A stretch of DNA of 34,212 bases from JASJCL01 sp050291585 (lineage in GTDB: Bacteria; Desulfobacterota; Desulfobacteria; Desulfobacterales; Desulfosarcinaceae), in assembly GCA_050291585.1 (NCBI GenBank), contig JBNKKA010000022.1, forward strand, positions 1-34,212. Reading direction: 5' to 3'. The position numbers and the translations under genes were made by a program. This document shows, in pieces, positions 1-8,495 of this stretch. Position 1 is the stretch's first letter. Each line of letters starts with the position of its first letter. The notes below the pieces were generated by a model. It did not search any database and was not told the DNA's origin. It was given only the letters and a program-made list of their open reading frames with translations.

Positions 1-312
1 GGATCGTCCACCGCCAGCCCGGCATCCGCATACGATAACTGGTCACCGGTATCTTCGGGATTGACACTACTATCATCTTTGTAGTAGGTGGACTGATTGG
101 GCAGGCTGGCCGGTAACGCCGTGGCCCCGCCGGACTCCGTTCTGGATTCCGCCCGAACCCTCACCGCCCACATCGCCCTGATCATAGCGGCCGACTTCGA
201 CAGCCTCGAATTCCGCACCCTTTTCATCTGCGGTCTGACCCTCTACACGACAACAACTCTGACCGTTGTGGCGATGCGTCGCCTGGTCGCTCAGGGCATC
301 AAGGCCTCATGA
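1..312 (+). pseudogene. pstC: phosphate ABC transporter permease PstC, C-terminal end (partial, frame disrupted)
   Basis: The reading frame from a TTG at 97 to the TGA at 310-312 gives 71 residues that match the end of PstC: a conserved AGNAVAPPDSVLDSARTLTA stretch, then a final membrane helix and a basic tail. PstC with PstA forms the inner-membrane channel for phosphate. Upstream this frame has three stops (TAG 82, TAG 85, TGA 94). A membrane-like stretch (GIDTTIIFVVGG) sits in another frame at about 57-92, itself preceded by a TAA near 34. The gene therefore looks frameshifted, either truly decayed or mis-sequenced near the fragment edge. Its stop overlaps the pstA start (ATGA), as expected for an operon. 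Most of the gene lies outside the window. Confidence 0.6.
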
Positions 313-1190
313 GGGGCCTCGCTCATAAGCTCATCATCGCCTGGAGCTGGATCTGCAGCCTGGGGCTGGTGGCTGCGGTGGCGGGTATCCTCGGCTTTGT
401 GTTTGTTAAAAGCATTCCCGTGCTGAATTTGCAGCTGATTTTCGGCACCACCCGGCCTCTAAAAGCGCTCTTGATGCAGACGCCCGTTTTTGACGGCCTC
501 CTGCCGGCCATTGCCGGCACCCTCATCCTGGTGCTGACGGCCGTCGGACTGGCCCTGCCCGTGGGTCTCGGCGCCGGCATCTACCTGGCTGAATACAGCC
601 GCGGGCGGATGAAACAAATCCTCAGCCTCTTTTTCGATATCCTTGCCGGCATCCCCTCCATTGTGGTGGGCTTGTTCGGTTTCTCTCTGGCGGTTTTTCT
701 CCACCACCATCTGAGCGACCGCATCTACCCCTGCCTGCTGATCTCCGCGCTCTCCCTGGCATTCCTGGTTCTACCCTATCTGATCCGCAGCACCCAGGCG
801 GCCCTTGAGCGCCTTCCGGCAAACGCGCGCATCACCGCCCCGGCCCTGGGGGCTACGAAGCTGCAGAATATCCGCTTTGTGCTCGTCCCCAGAGCCATCG
901 ACGGCATCGTCAGCGGTGTGATTCTGTCCATCGGGCGCTGCGCGGAGGACACGGCGGTGATCATGCTCACCGGCGCTGTGGCCACGGCCGGTATCCCAAG
1001 CTCGCTGCTGAGCACCTATGAGGCCTTGCCTTTTTACATCTATTATATCTCCTCCCAGTACATGGACCGTCAGGAGCTGCTCAGGGGGTACGGGGCCGCC
1101 GTCATCCTTTTGCTGCTGTGCGGCGTGTTATTTCTCTTCAGTCTATTGATCAAACAGCGTCTTAAAAACCACCTGAGAATTGGTCTATGA
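309..1190 (+). CDS. pstA: phosphate ABC transporter permease PstA
   Basis: A 293-residue polytopic inner-membrane protein of the PstA family, about the usual length. A first helix at about residues 9-33 is followed by a periplasmic segment and a block of further helices from about 65. The cytoplasmic EAA loop that contacts the ATPase is visible at about 178-208 (ALGATKLQNIRFVLVPRAID). With PstC it forms the channel that imports phosphate delivered by PstS. The start ATG overlaps the pstC stop by four bases and its own stop overlaps the pstB start, so the three genes are translationally coupled. Neither pstS nor phoU is in the window. PstA fits better than phosphonate permease PhnE because of the PstC and PstB neighbours. 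Confidence 0.88.
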   Translation: MRGLAHKLIIAWSWICSLGLVAAVAGILGFVFVKSIPVLNLQLIFGTTRPLKALLMQTPVFDGLLPAIAGTLILVLTAVGLALPVGLGAGIYLAEYSRGRMKQILSLFFDILAGIPSIVVGLFGFSLAVFLHHHLSDRIYPCLLISALSLAFLVLPYLIRSTQAALERLPANARITAPALGATKLQNIRFVLVPRAIDGIVSGVILSIGRCAEDTAVIMLTGAVATAGIPSSLLSTYEALPFYIYYISSQYMDRQELLRGYGAAVILLLLCGVLFLFSLLIKQRLKNHLRIGL

Positions 1191-1921
1191 CGGGAATGGA
1201 TGACAGGGGTATGGTAGCCGGTAGGCCTAAAATTCAGATGCGGGACGTGTCCTTTCACTATGGTCATCGCCTGGTCCTGGATCGAGTCAGCGTCGATTTT
1301 AAGGGCCACGCATTGACCGCCATTGTCGGCCCTTCGGGCCAAGGCAAATCCACTTTGCTGACCGTCATCAATCGCCTCTGGGAAGAGATTCCGGGCGCCA
1401 GGGCTGGGGGCCGGGTCGAGATCGAGTTCGAGGAGGGGCGGGTCGATATCTATGCCGACGGCTACCCCTTGAATCACTTGCGCCGCAAGGTGGGCATGGT
1501 GTTTCAAGAGCCCAATCCCCTGCCCATGAGCATCTTCAAGAATGTGGCCTTTCCCCTTAAACTGTGGGGCGAAAAAGTGGGGCCGTCAATCGAAGCCAAG
1601 GTGCAAACGGCCCTGGCCCAGGCTTTCTTATGGGATGAAGTCAAGGACCGCCTGGATACCGACGCGCGAACCCTCTCCGGCGGTCAGCAGCAGCGCCTGT
1701 GCATTGCCCGCTCCCTAGTGCTGGCGCCCGAGGTGCTGCTGCTCGATGAGCCCACGGCCTCCCTGGATGCCAAAGCGGCCGGGGTGATTGAAGATCTGCT
1801 CGTGAGCCTCAAATCCCGCTGCACCCTGCTGGTAGTCTCCCACTATATGGAGCAGGTCAATCGGGTGGCGGATAGTGTGATGGCGTTGACCAGGGGGCGG
1901 TTGACCCGGCGCCGCGGCTGA
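1187..1921 (+). CDS. pstB: phosphate ABC transporter ATP-binding protein PstB
   Basis: A 244-residue ABC ATPase that powers phosphate import through PstCA on the cytoplasmic face. The order of motifs is normal: Walker A GPSGQGKST near residue 46, a Q-loop in MVFQEPNPLPMS, the ABC signature LSGGQQQR, Walker B VLLLDEPTASLD, and an H-loop histidine in VVSHYMEQ. The FQEPNPLPMSI stretch is typical of PstB. The ATG at 1187 overlaps the pstA stop (ATGA); ATGs at 1196 and 1211 are alternative starts that would still keep the whole fold. The 222 bases after it hold no gene, only a short hairpin before the convergent kinase gene. Confidence 0.88.
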   Translation: MTGMDDRGMVAGRPKIQMRDVSFHYGHRLVLDRVSVDFKGHALTAIVGPSGQGKSTLLTVINRLWEEIPGARAGGRVEIEFEEGRVDIYADGYPLNHLRRKVGMVFQEPNPLPMSIFKNVAFPLKLWGEKVGPSIEAKVQTALAQAFLWDEVKDRLDTDARTLSGGQQQRLCIARSLVLAPEVLLLDEPTASLDAKAAGVIEDLLVSLKSRCTLLVVSHYMEQVNRVADSVMALTRGRLTRRRG

Positions 1922-2119
1922 TGTGGCGACACACGGAGAATAAGGTGGCCGGCTGATCTTGCCTGGGGCAAACGGGGCCCGTGTGCCTGCCTGGGGCGAA
2001 TAGCCCGATGGACAGAATCACAGCGATGCGTTGATGATGGGGCATGGCGCATCATCAAAGCGGGTGGGTTAGCCAGCGTGCCCAGTTGTCTCGTCAGTAC
2101 CTGAGCGAGATGGCTCGAT

Positions 2120-2134
2120 GATCGGCCTCCGATC
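2120..2134 (+). terminator. weak hairpin between convergent pstB and kinase genes
   Basis: Six-base arms GATCGG and CCGATC enclose the three-base loop CCT and are followed on the + strand by TTCTCT. The position between two convergent genes suits a terminator for the pst operon, but the stem is short and the U-tract is poor. The rest of 1922-2143 shows only a repeated CCTGGGGC motif and no gene. Confidence 0.3.
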
Positions 2135-2143
2135 TTCTCTGCG

Positions 2144-5100
2144 TCATCTGGGCAGTCGGATGACGAAGCGCGCCCCGCCGCTTTCCGGTGCCCTCACCTC
2201 CATCTTGCCGCCGTGATCCTCGGTGATGATGAAATAGGACACCGAGAGCCCCAAGCCGGTCCCCTTGCCCACCGGTTTGGTGGTGAAAAAAGGCTCGAAA
2301 ATGCTTCGGCGGGTCTTTTCATCCATGCCTGGGCCATTGTCCTCGATCTCAACTTGCACCCAGTTGCCATCGGCCTTAGTCCTGAGGGTAAACATGGGAG
2401 GCCCCTGATTCTCCTCCGCCATCGCCGTGGCGCCGACGCCGGCCATCGCTTCGGCCCCGTTTTTCAGCAGATTCATGAAGACCTGTTGAATTTTTCCGGC
2501 CTCGCATGGCACCTCGGTACCGGCCTCGTCATATTCCCTGATGATCCGGATCTTCTTGAAGTCGTAGTTCTTCTTCATGTCATAGTCCGCCTCGACCAGT
2601 TCAATGGTCAGGTCCAGCAGGGTGCCAAGATCATGGCTGGAGACGGAACGATCACCCTTTCTGGCGAAGCCGAGCATATTTTTCACGATGGCGGTGGCCC
2701 GCAGCCCCGAGTTGTTGATGTTGTCGATCATCTCGGGCAATTTACGCAGTTCAAGGTAGTGGCGCATGGCCGCCAGGGTGATGCCGGCGGTGTCGGCCGC
2801 TTTCCGGTTGGCGGGAAGATCCATGAAGAGGCGGTTGCTCAGTACGGCCGCGTTCTGCAGGATGCCGGCCAGGGGGTTGTTGATCTCATGGGCCATGCCC
2901 GCGGCCAGGCCGCCGATGGAGAGCATTTTTTCGTTCTGGACCAACATCTCTTCCAGACGGACGCGTTCGGTCACGTCATCCACACGGATCACTGCGCCCT
3001 CCACGCCATTGGTTACCAGGGGGAAGATGGTGACGTCTTCATAGCGGGTTTCCTGCTCCAATTTACGGGCGATCTTGGGAGAAGTGATCACCCGACGCTC
3101 TTTTATCGCCGTGCGGATATCGGCCATTTGGTCGGTCAATTCTGCGAATACTGAGCTCAGGGGCTTGGCAACCACCTGGTGGGAAAGACGTCCGGTGATC
3201 TGTTCGGCCTGTCTGTTCCACTGTGTGACCCGACCCCGGGTGTCCACCCCCACTATCGCGGAAGGCATTGAATTGATGATATTGTTGAGATAATTACGTA
3301 GATTGCGAAGCTCTGTTTCGGCTAATTTTTTTTCCGTAATATTTATGGCGATGCCGTGCAAACCGCAGACCATATTGTTTTCATTGTAAAAAGGTGTCAG
3401 GAATGAATGGAAAATGGCCCCCGAAACTTCTGTTTCATATTCACAGAATTGGCCCTTCAGGGCCGTCTTTGTTTTTTCTATGATTAGGGGATTGTCTTTA
3501 TACAGATCGAAGACCGACATCCCGACAACGTCTCCGGATTGCATCCCTATTGTCTCCAGCTCCCGACCCTCCGATAGGGTGAAAATCCCATTTTCATCCA
3601 ACGACCAGATGATGACGGGGAGTGTATTGTAAATGGCCTTGAGCTGAAAATAATTCTGCTGCAAAGTCTCTTCCGCCAGTTTCTTTTCGGTGATGTCTCT
3701 GTATTCCACCGCTCGAACTATACGCCCCCTGTAAGGAATATTCTTCCCTTGGATATTGAGGGGATAGATAGTCCCGTCTTTTCTAACGCCTTCGGCATCA
3801 TAGGGCTGCCCATAGCCGGAGGCAATCTTCTCACGAACGGTTACTCTCGAGTCTGGGGCTACGAGCGTGTTGAGCGCATCCATGCCGATCAGTTCATCGA
3901 GGGTATAGCCCGTAATCTCGGAAAGGCCTTGATTGCACTCTAAAACGATTCCCTGTTCATGAATAAAAATGCCGCCAAAAGAGGCATCGTGGATCGTACG
4001 GTAGCGCTCCTCGCTTTCCCGCAGAACATCTTCCATCCGCTTGCGGTCGGAGATGTCCAGCAGAACTCCGCAGAAGACGAGGGTGTCGCCCTCATTGTGG
4101 GGGACGGCGTGACCCGAGAACCAGATCGTCTCCCCGTCAGGACGGATGAAGTGGCCCTCGTATGCCCAGGGGGCGCCGGTTTCGACGGCTGTGTGAAGCG
4201 AGTCGGTATAGGCCTTTTTTTCCGCGTCGGGGATATGGAGGTAGAAGTCCTTGAAGATGGTTTCCGAGTCCGGATCGAGTCCGAAGATTTCAGCGGTCTT
4301 GGCGCTGAGGAACTCGTTGGTGTAGATATGGTCGCGGGTGGCGCGAAACTGGATCACCACCCCGGGGACGTTGTCGGTGAGCTTTCTGAGCCGGCGCTCG
4401 CTCTCCCGTAATTTGCGCTCCCGGGCGTAGGTTTCGCCCACATCCCTGAACACCAGTACCACCCCGGCCATGCGTCCGTCGGCGTGGCGTATGGGCGCTC
4501 TGCTGTCGGCGATCTGGTATTCCTCCCCGTTTCTGGCGATGAGGCGGGTGGGGTTTGCCAGGCCGACGATACGGCCGCTGGAGAGGACCTCATCCACCGG
4601 GTTCTCCACCGCCTGGCCAGTGCGGCTGTTGACGATCTGGAAGATTTCCGACAGGGGACGACCGGCGGCCTCCCTTGAGGACCAGCCGGTCAGTTTCTCC
4701 GCCACGGGGTTGAGGCGGGTGATCGCGCCCTCGGTATCGGTGACGATGACGCCGTCGCCGATGGAGTCCAAAGTGATGCGCATGTGGGTCTCACTTGCAA
4801 GGAGTTGCTGCTCGCGCTGGCGGATTCTCTGGGCCATGGACCGGAGGTTTTCACCCAGTTCCTGATACTCAAGGGTTTTGGCTGGCGGCCATTGCAGGTC
4901 GTACTCCCCGCCGGCGATGGATTTAGCCTGGCCGGTATAAAACAGCACAAGCGAGCCAAGCCGTTTCGACTGTATCCACGCTACCGCCAGCGCCACCATC
5001 AGGGCGAAGGCCAGTCCGGAGGCCATCATTAAAAAAACCGATTGCAACGGCTTGAAGGCCATCGCGTAAGGCTGGGCCACCAGCACCTTCCATCCCATGC

Positions 5101-5875
5101 GCTCGACGTCCACCATGGACCCCACCATGTGGACGCCGTCCAGGTCAAAGGGCTGGGAAACCGATGCCGTTGAGCTTTTGCTTCCGCTGGCGGGGAGGGC
5201 GGCCAACTCCAGCTGCTCCCCCCAGCGTTCCTGTTGGGAGTCGGCCACGATGCGCCCCTGTCGATCCAGGACCATGGTGAGCAAGCCCGTCTCAACGGGC
5301 AGTTGGCTGATGAACTCGGACAAATTGTCCAGGGTGATCTCCCCTACGATGGCCCTGGCCGGCAGAGGCACCGCGAGGGCCACCGCCAGGTGACTGCTGA
5401 CGGTTGACAGAAAGGTTTCCGACCAGACGGTTCTCAGCTCCTGTAGCGCGATCTTGTATACCTTGTGACCGGATATGTCGATTCCCAGCAGATCATCACG
5501 CCTTGAACGGCTGGCCCGTGCCAGGCCGATGTTGCCGATGGTCTTGTCCTCGCCTTTGACGATGTAGATGGTTTCGAAGAGGTCGCCCTCCCCGCAGCCG
5601 GCATCCAGAAAGGCCGTCAACTGGGAAGCCGAGTATGTCTCTTCCCCCACCAGCACATCGGCCAAGGTGACGAGTTGACGTTCACCCCCCATAAGATGGG
5701 CCAGTATCTCACCGGCGATGGAACGCGCCAGCGACTGGTGTTGGAGACTGATGCTGGTGCGCAACTGGGGCACCATAATCCACCAGATCAGCATTGCGAT
5801 GACAACCACCGGCAGGATGGTTGCGCTGGTGATCTGAATCAGGACGAAGCGGCGCAGCGGTACGGGACCAGCCAT
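2144..5875 (-). CDS. membrane sensor histidine kinase with Cache-like sensor and five PAS domains
   Basis: A 1243-residue hybrid-free histidine kinase. Helix 1 (about 10-35), a periplasmic Cache-like sensor region (about 36-277) and helix 2 (about 278-301) are followed by a HAMP-like linker and five PAS units starting near 361, 491, 620, 741 and 860. The HisKA domain has the phosphoacceptor H996 in AAGMAHEINNPL. The ATPase domain has the N box NLLKNGAEAM (1135), DNGPGM (1179) and GKGTGLGL (1203). I place the start at 5875 rather than the upstream in-frame codon at 5929, because GGAG lies seven bases before this ATG and the upstream gene stops four bases away. No response regulator is adjacent. 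The preceding binding-protein gene is broken, so its original input signal may be lost. Ligand unknown. Confidence 0.88.
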   Translation of the reverse strand: MAGPVPLRRFVLIQITSATILPVVVIAMLIWWIMVPQLRTSISLQHQSLARSIAGEILAHLMGGERQLVTLADVLVGEETYSASQLTAFLDAGCGEGDLFETIYIVKGEDKTIGNIGLARASRSRRDDLLGIDISGHKVYKIALQELRTVWSETFLSTVSSHLAVALAVPLPARAIVGEITLDNLSEFISQLPVETGLLTMVLDRQGRIVADSQQERWGEQLELAALPASGSKSSTASVSQPFDLDGVHMVGSMVDVERMGWKVLVAQPYAMAFKPLQSVFLMMASGLAFALMVALAVAWIQSKRLGSLVLFYTGQAKSIAGGEYDLQWPPAKTLEYQELGENLRSMAQRIRQREQQLLASETHMRITLDSIGDGVIVTDTEGAITRLNPVAEKLTGWSSREAAGRPLSEIFQIVNSRTGQAVENPVDEVLSSGRIVGLANPTRLIARNGEEYQIADSRAPIRHADGRMAGVVLVFRDVGETYARERKLRESERRLRKLTDNVPGVVIQFRATRDHIYTNEFLSAKTAEIFGLDPDSETIFKDFYLHIPDAEKKAYTDSLHTAVETGAPWAYEGHFIRPDGETIWFSGHAVPHNEGDTLVFCGVLLDISDRKRMEDVLRESEERYRTIHDASFGGIFIHEQGIVLECNQGLSEITGYTLDELIGMDALNTLVAPDSRVTVREKIASGYGQPYDAEGVRKDGTIYPLNIQGKNIPYRGRIVRAVEYRDITEKKLAEETLQQNYFQLKAIYNTLPVIIWSLDENGIFTLSEGRELETIGMQSGDVVGMSVFDLYKDNPLIIEKTKTALKGQFCEYETEVSGAIFHSFLTPFYNENNMVCGLHGIAINITEKKLAETELRNLRNYLNNIINSMPSAIVGVDTRGRVTQWNRQAEQITGRLSHQVVAKPLSSVFAELTDQMADIRTAIKERRVITSPKIARKLEQETRYEDVTIFPLVTNGVEGAVIRVDDVTERVRLEEMLVQNEKMLSIGGLAAGMAHEINNPLAGILQNAAVLSNRLFMDLPANRKAADTAGITLAAMRHYLELRKLPEMIDNINNSGLRATAIVKNMLGFARKGDRSVSSHDLGTLLDLTIELVEADYDMKKNYDFKKIRIIREYDEAGTEVPCEAGKIQQVFMNLLKNGAEAMAGVGATAMAEENQGPPMFTLRTKADGNWVQVEIEDNGPGMDEKTRRSIFEPFFTTKPVGKGTGLGLSVSYFIITEDHGGKMEVRAPESGGARFVIRLPR

Positions 5876-5879
5876 GGGG

Positions 5880-6531
5880 TTACTCCAGCAAGACGAACTT
5901 GTGGTTGCGGACAATGCTGATGGAGGCATTCGAGCGCTTCACGTCACCGAAATCATCGGAGCTGAAAACGCCTTGAATCCCCTCGTATTCCCGTCGAGTA
6001 AAAATGACCTCCTTAAGGTTCAGGCCTTTCTTCTGAGCTCTCAGGGCTTCCAGTACGACCTAGGTGGCATTCTCCCGGGTGGTCGCCGAGACCCGGAAAA
6101 AATAATCATCCAGGCCGGAGAGCAGCTGGGTGGTGGCGGTGGGGCTGACGGCGACGAGGCGGGCATCATTGAGAAGGGGGGGTGACGGCCCGTGCCATGT
6201 CGCTGGTCATGGGGCCGATGAGAGCGGCAGCGCCTGCATCGATCAACTCCTCAACCGCCCGCCGGGCAACATCGGGGTTCTGCTGATCGTCCTTGATGAT
6301 GAGCTGAACTTGGCGGCCGGCGATGCCGCCGGTACGGTTGCACGCTTCAACCAGCAGCTGGGCGGCATCCCGACCCGAGATGCCCAGATCCGCCGCCCGG
6401 CCGGAGGTGCCAGCCACGAAACCTATGCGAATGGGGGCCTCGTTTTTGCAAATTTAAAATACGCTGAGGATCAATGCACCAGACATCAGGCAAAGCCAGC
6501 ACCGTGTTGCAGCGCGACAGGCCATTTGCAT
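5880..6531 (-). pseudogene. Leu/Ile/Val-type ABC periplasmic binding protein (Peripla_BP_6), decayed
   Basis: Reading leftwards from an ATG at 6531 with an AAAGG box, a lipoprotein-like signal (MQMACRAATRCWLCLMSGAL) runs into a TAA just before a lipobox-like cysteine. The mature start APIRIGFVAGTSGRAADLG and about 80 family residues follow. The frame breaks at a run of seven C (G on the + strand) at 6176-6182 and continues in another frame as LLNDARLVAVSPTATTQLLSG to RENAT. An in-frame TAG (6060-6062) then adjoins a normal C-terminus (VVLEALRAQKKGLNLKEV to VRNHKFVLLE, TAA at 5880-5882). About 170 central residues of the roughly 380-residue family are missing. One nonsense codon, one frameshift and an internal deletion make a true pseudogene likely. 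It lies four bases upstream of the kinase start, so the intact pair probably formed a ligand-binding/sensor unit. Confidence 0.82.
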
Positions 6532-6630
6532 GGGCAATACCTTTCAGATAAGAGCAGATCCGGCAGCGAGGCACCATCGACATCGACCCGCTCCGCATCA
6601 TATAGGGTTCGTTTTACAAATATTAAACCC

Positions 6631-6646
6631 TGGAAATGTATTTGCC
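6631..6646 (+). promoter_or_regulatory. possible sigma54 (-24/-12) promoter of the activator gene
   Basis: TGGAAATGTATTTGCC has GG and GC separated by the required ten bases and a good -12 TTGC, but the -24 box is TGGAA instead of TGGCA. It lies 172 bases before the activator ATG at 6818. A degenerate dyad TATAG-N8-TTACA sits just upstream at 6601-6618. Autoregulation is possible but weakly supported. The rest of 6532-6817 shows no gene. Confidence 0.35.
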
Positions 6647-6817
6647 GCAAGGGGTTATTTTCCTATAAGCTGGTGATGTTTCCGGTGGCAGTGGTTCAAC
6701 TACCGGTTGATATTCAAGCGGTCGCTGGCTAACTCCTTCATGGGTGCTTGCGCCGTCGATAAAAAAAGCACGCTTTCTTTGCTTCAGACAATTTAAAATA
6801 GAGGCTCAGAGGACTCA

Positions 6818-8188
6818 ATGAAAGAAGAGATTCCCGCAGATTTGTTGGAAGCATTTCTGGAGAACCCTTACGAGGGTCTGATCATCGTCGATGCCGACGG
6901 TATTGTGCGCTTTATGAGCGAGTCCAATGAGGGCGTTTATCCGATCTCGAGCAAAGACGCCGTCGGCAAGCACATTCGTGAGGTCAGCCCGAAGACGCTC
7001 TTGCCGAGAATACTCGCAACAGGCAAAGCCGAGATCGGTCGCAGTATGATTCTGCAGCGGAAAAATCGTGTCATCGCGCGCATTCCCCTTGTGAAGGACG
7101 GGAAGGTCATCGGAGCGGCCGGAAAGCTCTTGTTCCGGAGCCCCGAAAAGCTTAAGGAGTTGTACGACCGCATCGAGAACTTGGAAACCAAGGTCGATTA
7201 TTTCAAGAGTGAGCTCGACCAGGTCTATGGGGGGCGTTATTCCTTTGACAGCATTATCGGCAGTTCTACGGCGGTGCGCAAAGCCAAGGAGTTGGCGAGG
7301 CAAGCTGCGGAGACCGATGCGGCCGTTATCATCACAGGCGAGTCCGGCACCGGCAAGGAGTTGTTTGCCCACTCCATTCATCAGGCCAGCCGGCGGCGTA
7401 AGCAGAACTTTGTGCGTGTCAATTGCGCCGCCATCCCTGCGGATCTCATTGAATCGGAATTGTTCGGCTACGAGTCCGGGGCATTCACGGGCGCCCGCAA
7501 ACAGGGCAAACCCGGCAAGTTCGAGCTGGCCCACAATGGAACCATCTTTCTCGATGAGATCGGTGATATGCCCATGGCGCTGCAGGTAAAGCTGATGCGC
7601 GTTCTCGAAGACAAGGTGGTGGAGCGTATCGGGGCCAGAAAACCCAAGGGCATAAACTTTCGCGTAGTGAGTGCCACAAACCGCAATCTGAATAAACTGA
7701 TCGATCAGAAGGCCTTCCGTCTGGACCTCTACTACCGGTTGAACGTCGTCAATATTCATCTGCCCGCTCTGCGGGAAATCCGGGATGACATCCCTTCGCT
7801 GGTCAATCACCTGCTCGCTCGGCTTTCCATTGGCGAACGGCCCGATATTCAACGCGTGTCGAAGGATGCCCTCGAGGCGATTCAGCAGTACCATTGGCCC
7901 GGCAATGTCAGAGAGCTGCGCAACGTCATCGAACGCGCAATGATCGTGAGCCGTAACAACGTCATCGAATTGGAAGACTTGCCGCTGGAAAAACTTCCCA
8001 CTCCCAGAGCCAATACCACCACCAGGGGCAGTGTCGTTCCGTTGAAGATACTGATGGAGGAAACTGAGCGCCAGGCCATCGTGCGGGCGCTTGCCCACAC
8101 GGAGAGCAACCGGGTCAAGGCTGCAGAGTTGTTGGGCATCCACAGGACCGGCCTGTATCAGAAGATGAAAAAATATGGGATATCCTGA
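6818..8188 (+). CDS. sigma54-dependent transcriptional activator (PAS-AAA+-Fis)
   Basis: A 456-residue bacterial enhancer-binding protein. An N-terminal PAS sensor (about 8-108) is joined by a coiled-coil linker (110-135) to the AAA+ domain: Walker A GESGTGKE (174-181), the sigma54-contacting loop GAFTGA (221-226), Walker B FLDEIGD (244-250) and WPGNVREL (360-367). A Fis-type helix-turn-helix closes the protein (about 433-453, VKAAELLGIHRTGLYQKMKK). There is no receiver domain, so it probably senses a small molecule through PAS rather than a phosphorelay. It sits directly upstream of the beta-oxidation operon, whose promoter region has a -24/-12 element and two dyad sites; the same arrangement recurs at 27.5-27.7 kb. 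I infer that it activates both operons. The inducing ligand cannot be read from the sequence. Confidence 0.92.
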   Translation: MKEEIPADLLEAFLENPYEGLIIVDADGIVRFMSESNEGVYPISSKDAVGKHIREVSPKTLLPRILATGKAEIGRSMILQRKNRVIARIPLVKDGKVIGAAGKLLFRSPEKLKELYDRIENLETKVDYFKSELDQVYGGRYSFDSIIGSSTAVRKAKELARQAAETDAAVIITGESGTGKELFAHSIHQASRRRKQNFVRVNCAAIPADLIESELFGYESGAFTGARKQGKPGKFELAHNGTIFLDEIGDMPMALQVKLMRVLEDKVVERIGARKPKGINFRVVSATNRNLNKLIDQKAFRLDLYYRLNVVNIHLPALREIRDDIPSLVNHLLARLSIGERPDIQRVSKDALEAIQQYHWPGNVRELRNVIERAMIVSRNNVIELEDLPLEKLPTPRANTTTRGSVVPLKILMEETERQAIVRALAHTESNRVKAAELLGIHRTGLYQKMKKYGIS

Positions 8189-8271
8189 TCCAGTCACACC
8201 CTGGCAGAATTCAGCCTAAATAAGTGAGCCGGGCGGGTTTCAGCCTGCCAAAATGAATACAGATGAGTACA

Positions 8272-8289
8272 TGTAGATGTTGTTCTGCA
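8272..8289. promoter_or_regulatory. distal activator-binding dyad (UAS1) of the beta-oxidation operon
   Basis: TGTAG-N8-CTGCA matches nine of ten positions of the dyad TGTAG-N8-CTACA that occurs perfectly twice near 27.5 kb. Its centre is 71 bp upstream of the next dyad centre and about 190 bp upstream of the -24 box, a usual distance for sigma54 enhancers. Confidence 0.6.
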
Positions 8290-8342
8290 ATTTTACCAAA
8301 TTAAATTAAATCAAATATTTATATATCCAAACGCCTTTAATT

Positions 8343-8360
8343 TGTATAGGTTTATCGACA
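8343..8360. promoter_or_regulatory. proximal activator-binding dyad (UAS2) of the beta-oxidation operon
   Basis: TGTAT-N8-CGACA matches eight of ten positions of TGTAG-N8-CTACA. On its own this is a weak match, but the 71-bp centre spacing to the site at 8272-8289 equals that of the two perfect sites at 27530-27618. It lies in an AT-rich stretch (8281-8350) that could help bending. Confidence 0.5.
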
Positions 8361-8466
8361 ATCTTCCCATGGCCGTTCACCGTCACACGGCCCACGGCAA
8401 ACCCTATTCAATATTAAATAACCATCTGGAAAAATAACGAAAATTTATTTCGTCGGTCCGTGCGTT

Positions 8467-8495
8467 GCTCAATGGCAGAGTTCTTGCCATTGAGC
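8467..8495. repeat. perfect 11-bp inverted repeat overlapping the -24/-12 promoter
   Basis: Arms GCTCAATGGCA and TGCCATTGAGC are separated by seven bases. The left arm contains the -24 TGGCA and the right arm the -12 TGC. Because the predicted start site is downstream, the repeat would not be in the transcript, so it is better read as a possible protein-binding dyad than as a terminator; no T-run follows. Confidence 0.6.
8473..8488 (+). promoter_or_regulatory. sigma54 promoter (-24/-12) of the beta-oxidation operon
   Basis: TGGCAGAGTTCTTGCC fits the sigma54 consensus TGGCAC-N5-TTGC with the correct GG-N10-GC spacing. Transcription would start near 8499, leaving a leader of about 198 bases before the first gene at 8697. 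The element is embedded in a perfect inverted repeat with arms at 8467-8477 and 8485-8495. The 508-base gap 8189-8696 otherwise shows only a 10-bp palindrome TTCACGTGAA at 8673-8682 and an imperfect hairpin near 8624-8645; I see no gene in it. Confidence 0.68.

Noticed and set aside
1960..2002. Repeated CCTGGGGC motif after pstB
   Set aside because: Only two short copies in GC-rich sequence, with no array or symmetry.
6815..8197. 460-codon open frame on the minus strand opposite the sigma54 activator
   Set aside because: It mirrors the codon structure of the activator, has no recognisable domain and no ribosome-binding site; the plus-strand protein has every AAA+ and Fis motif.
8206..8220. 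TGGCAGAATTCAGCC as a sigma54 promoter
   Set aside because: The GG and GC pairs are only nine bases apart instead of ten and the -12 box is poor; the element at 8473 is much better.
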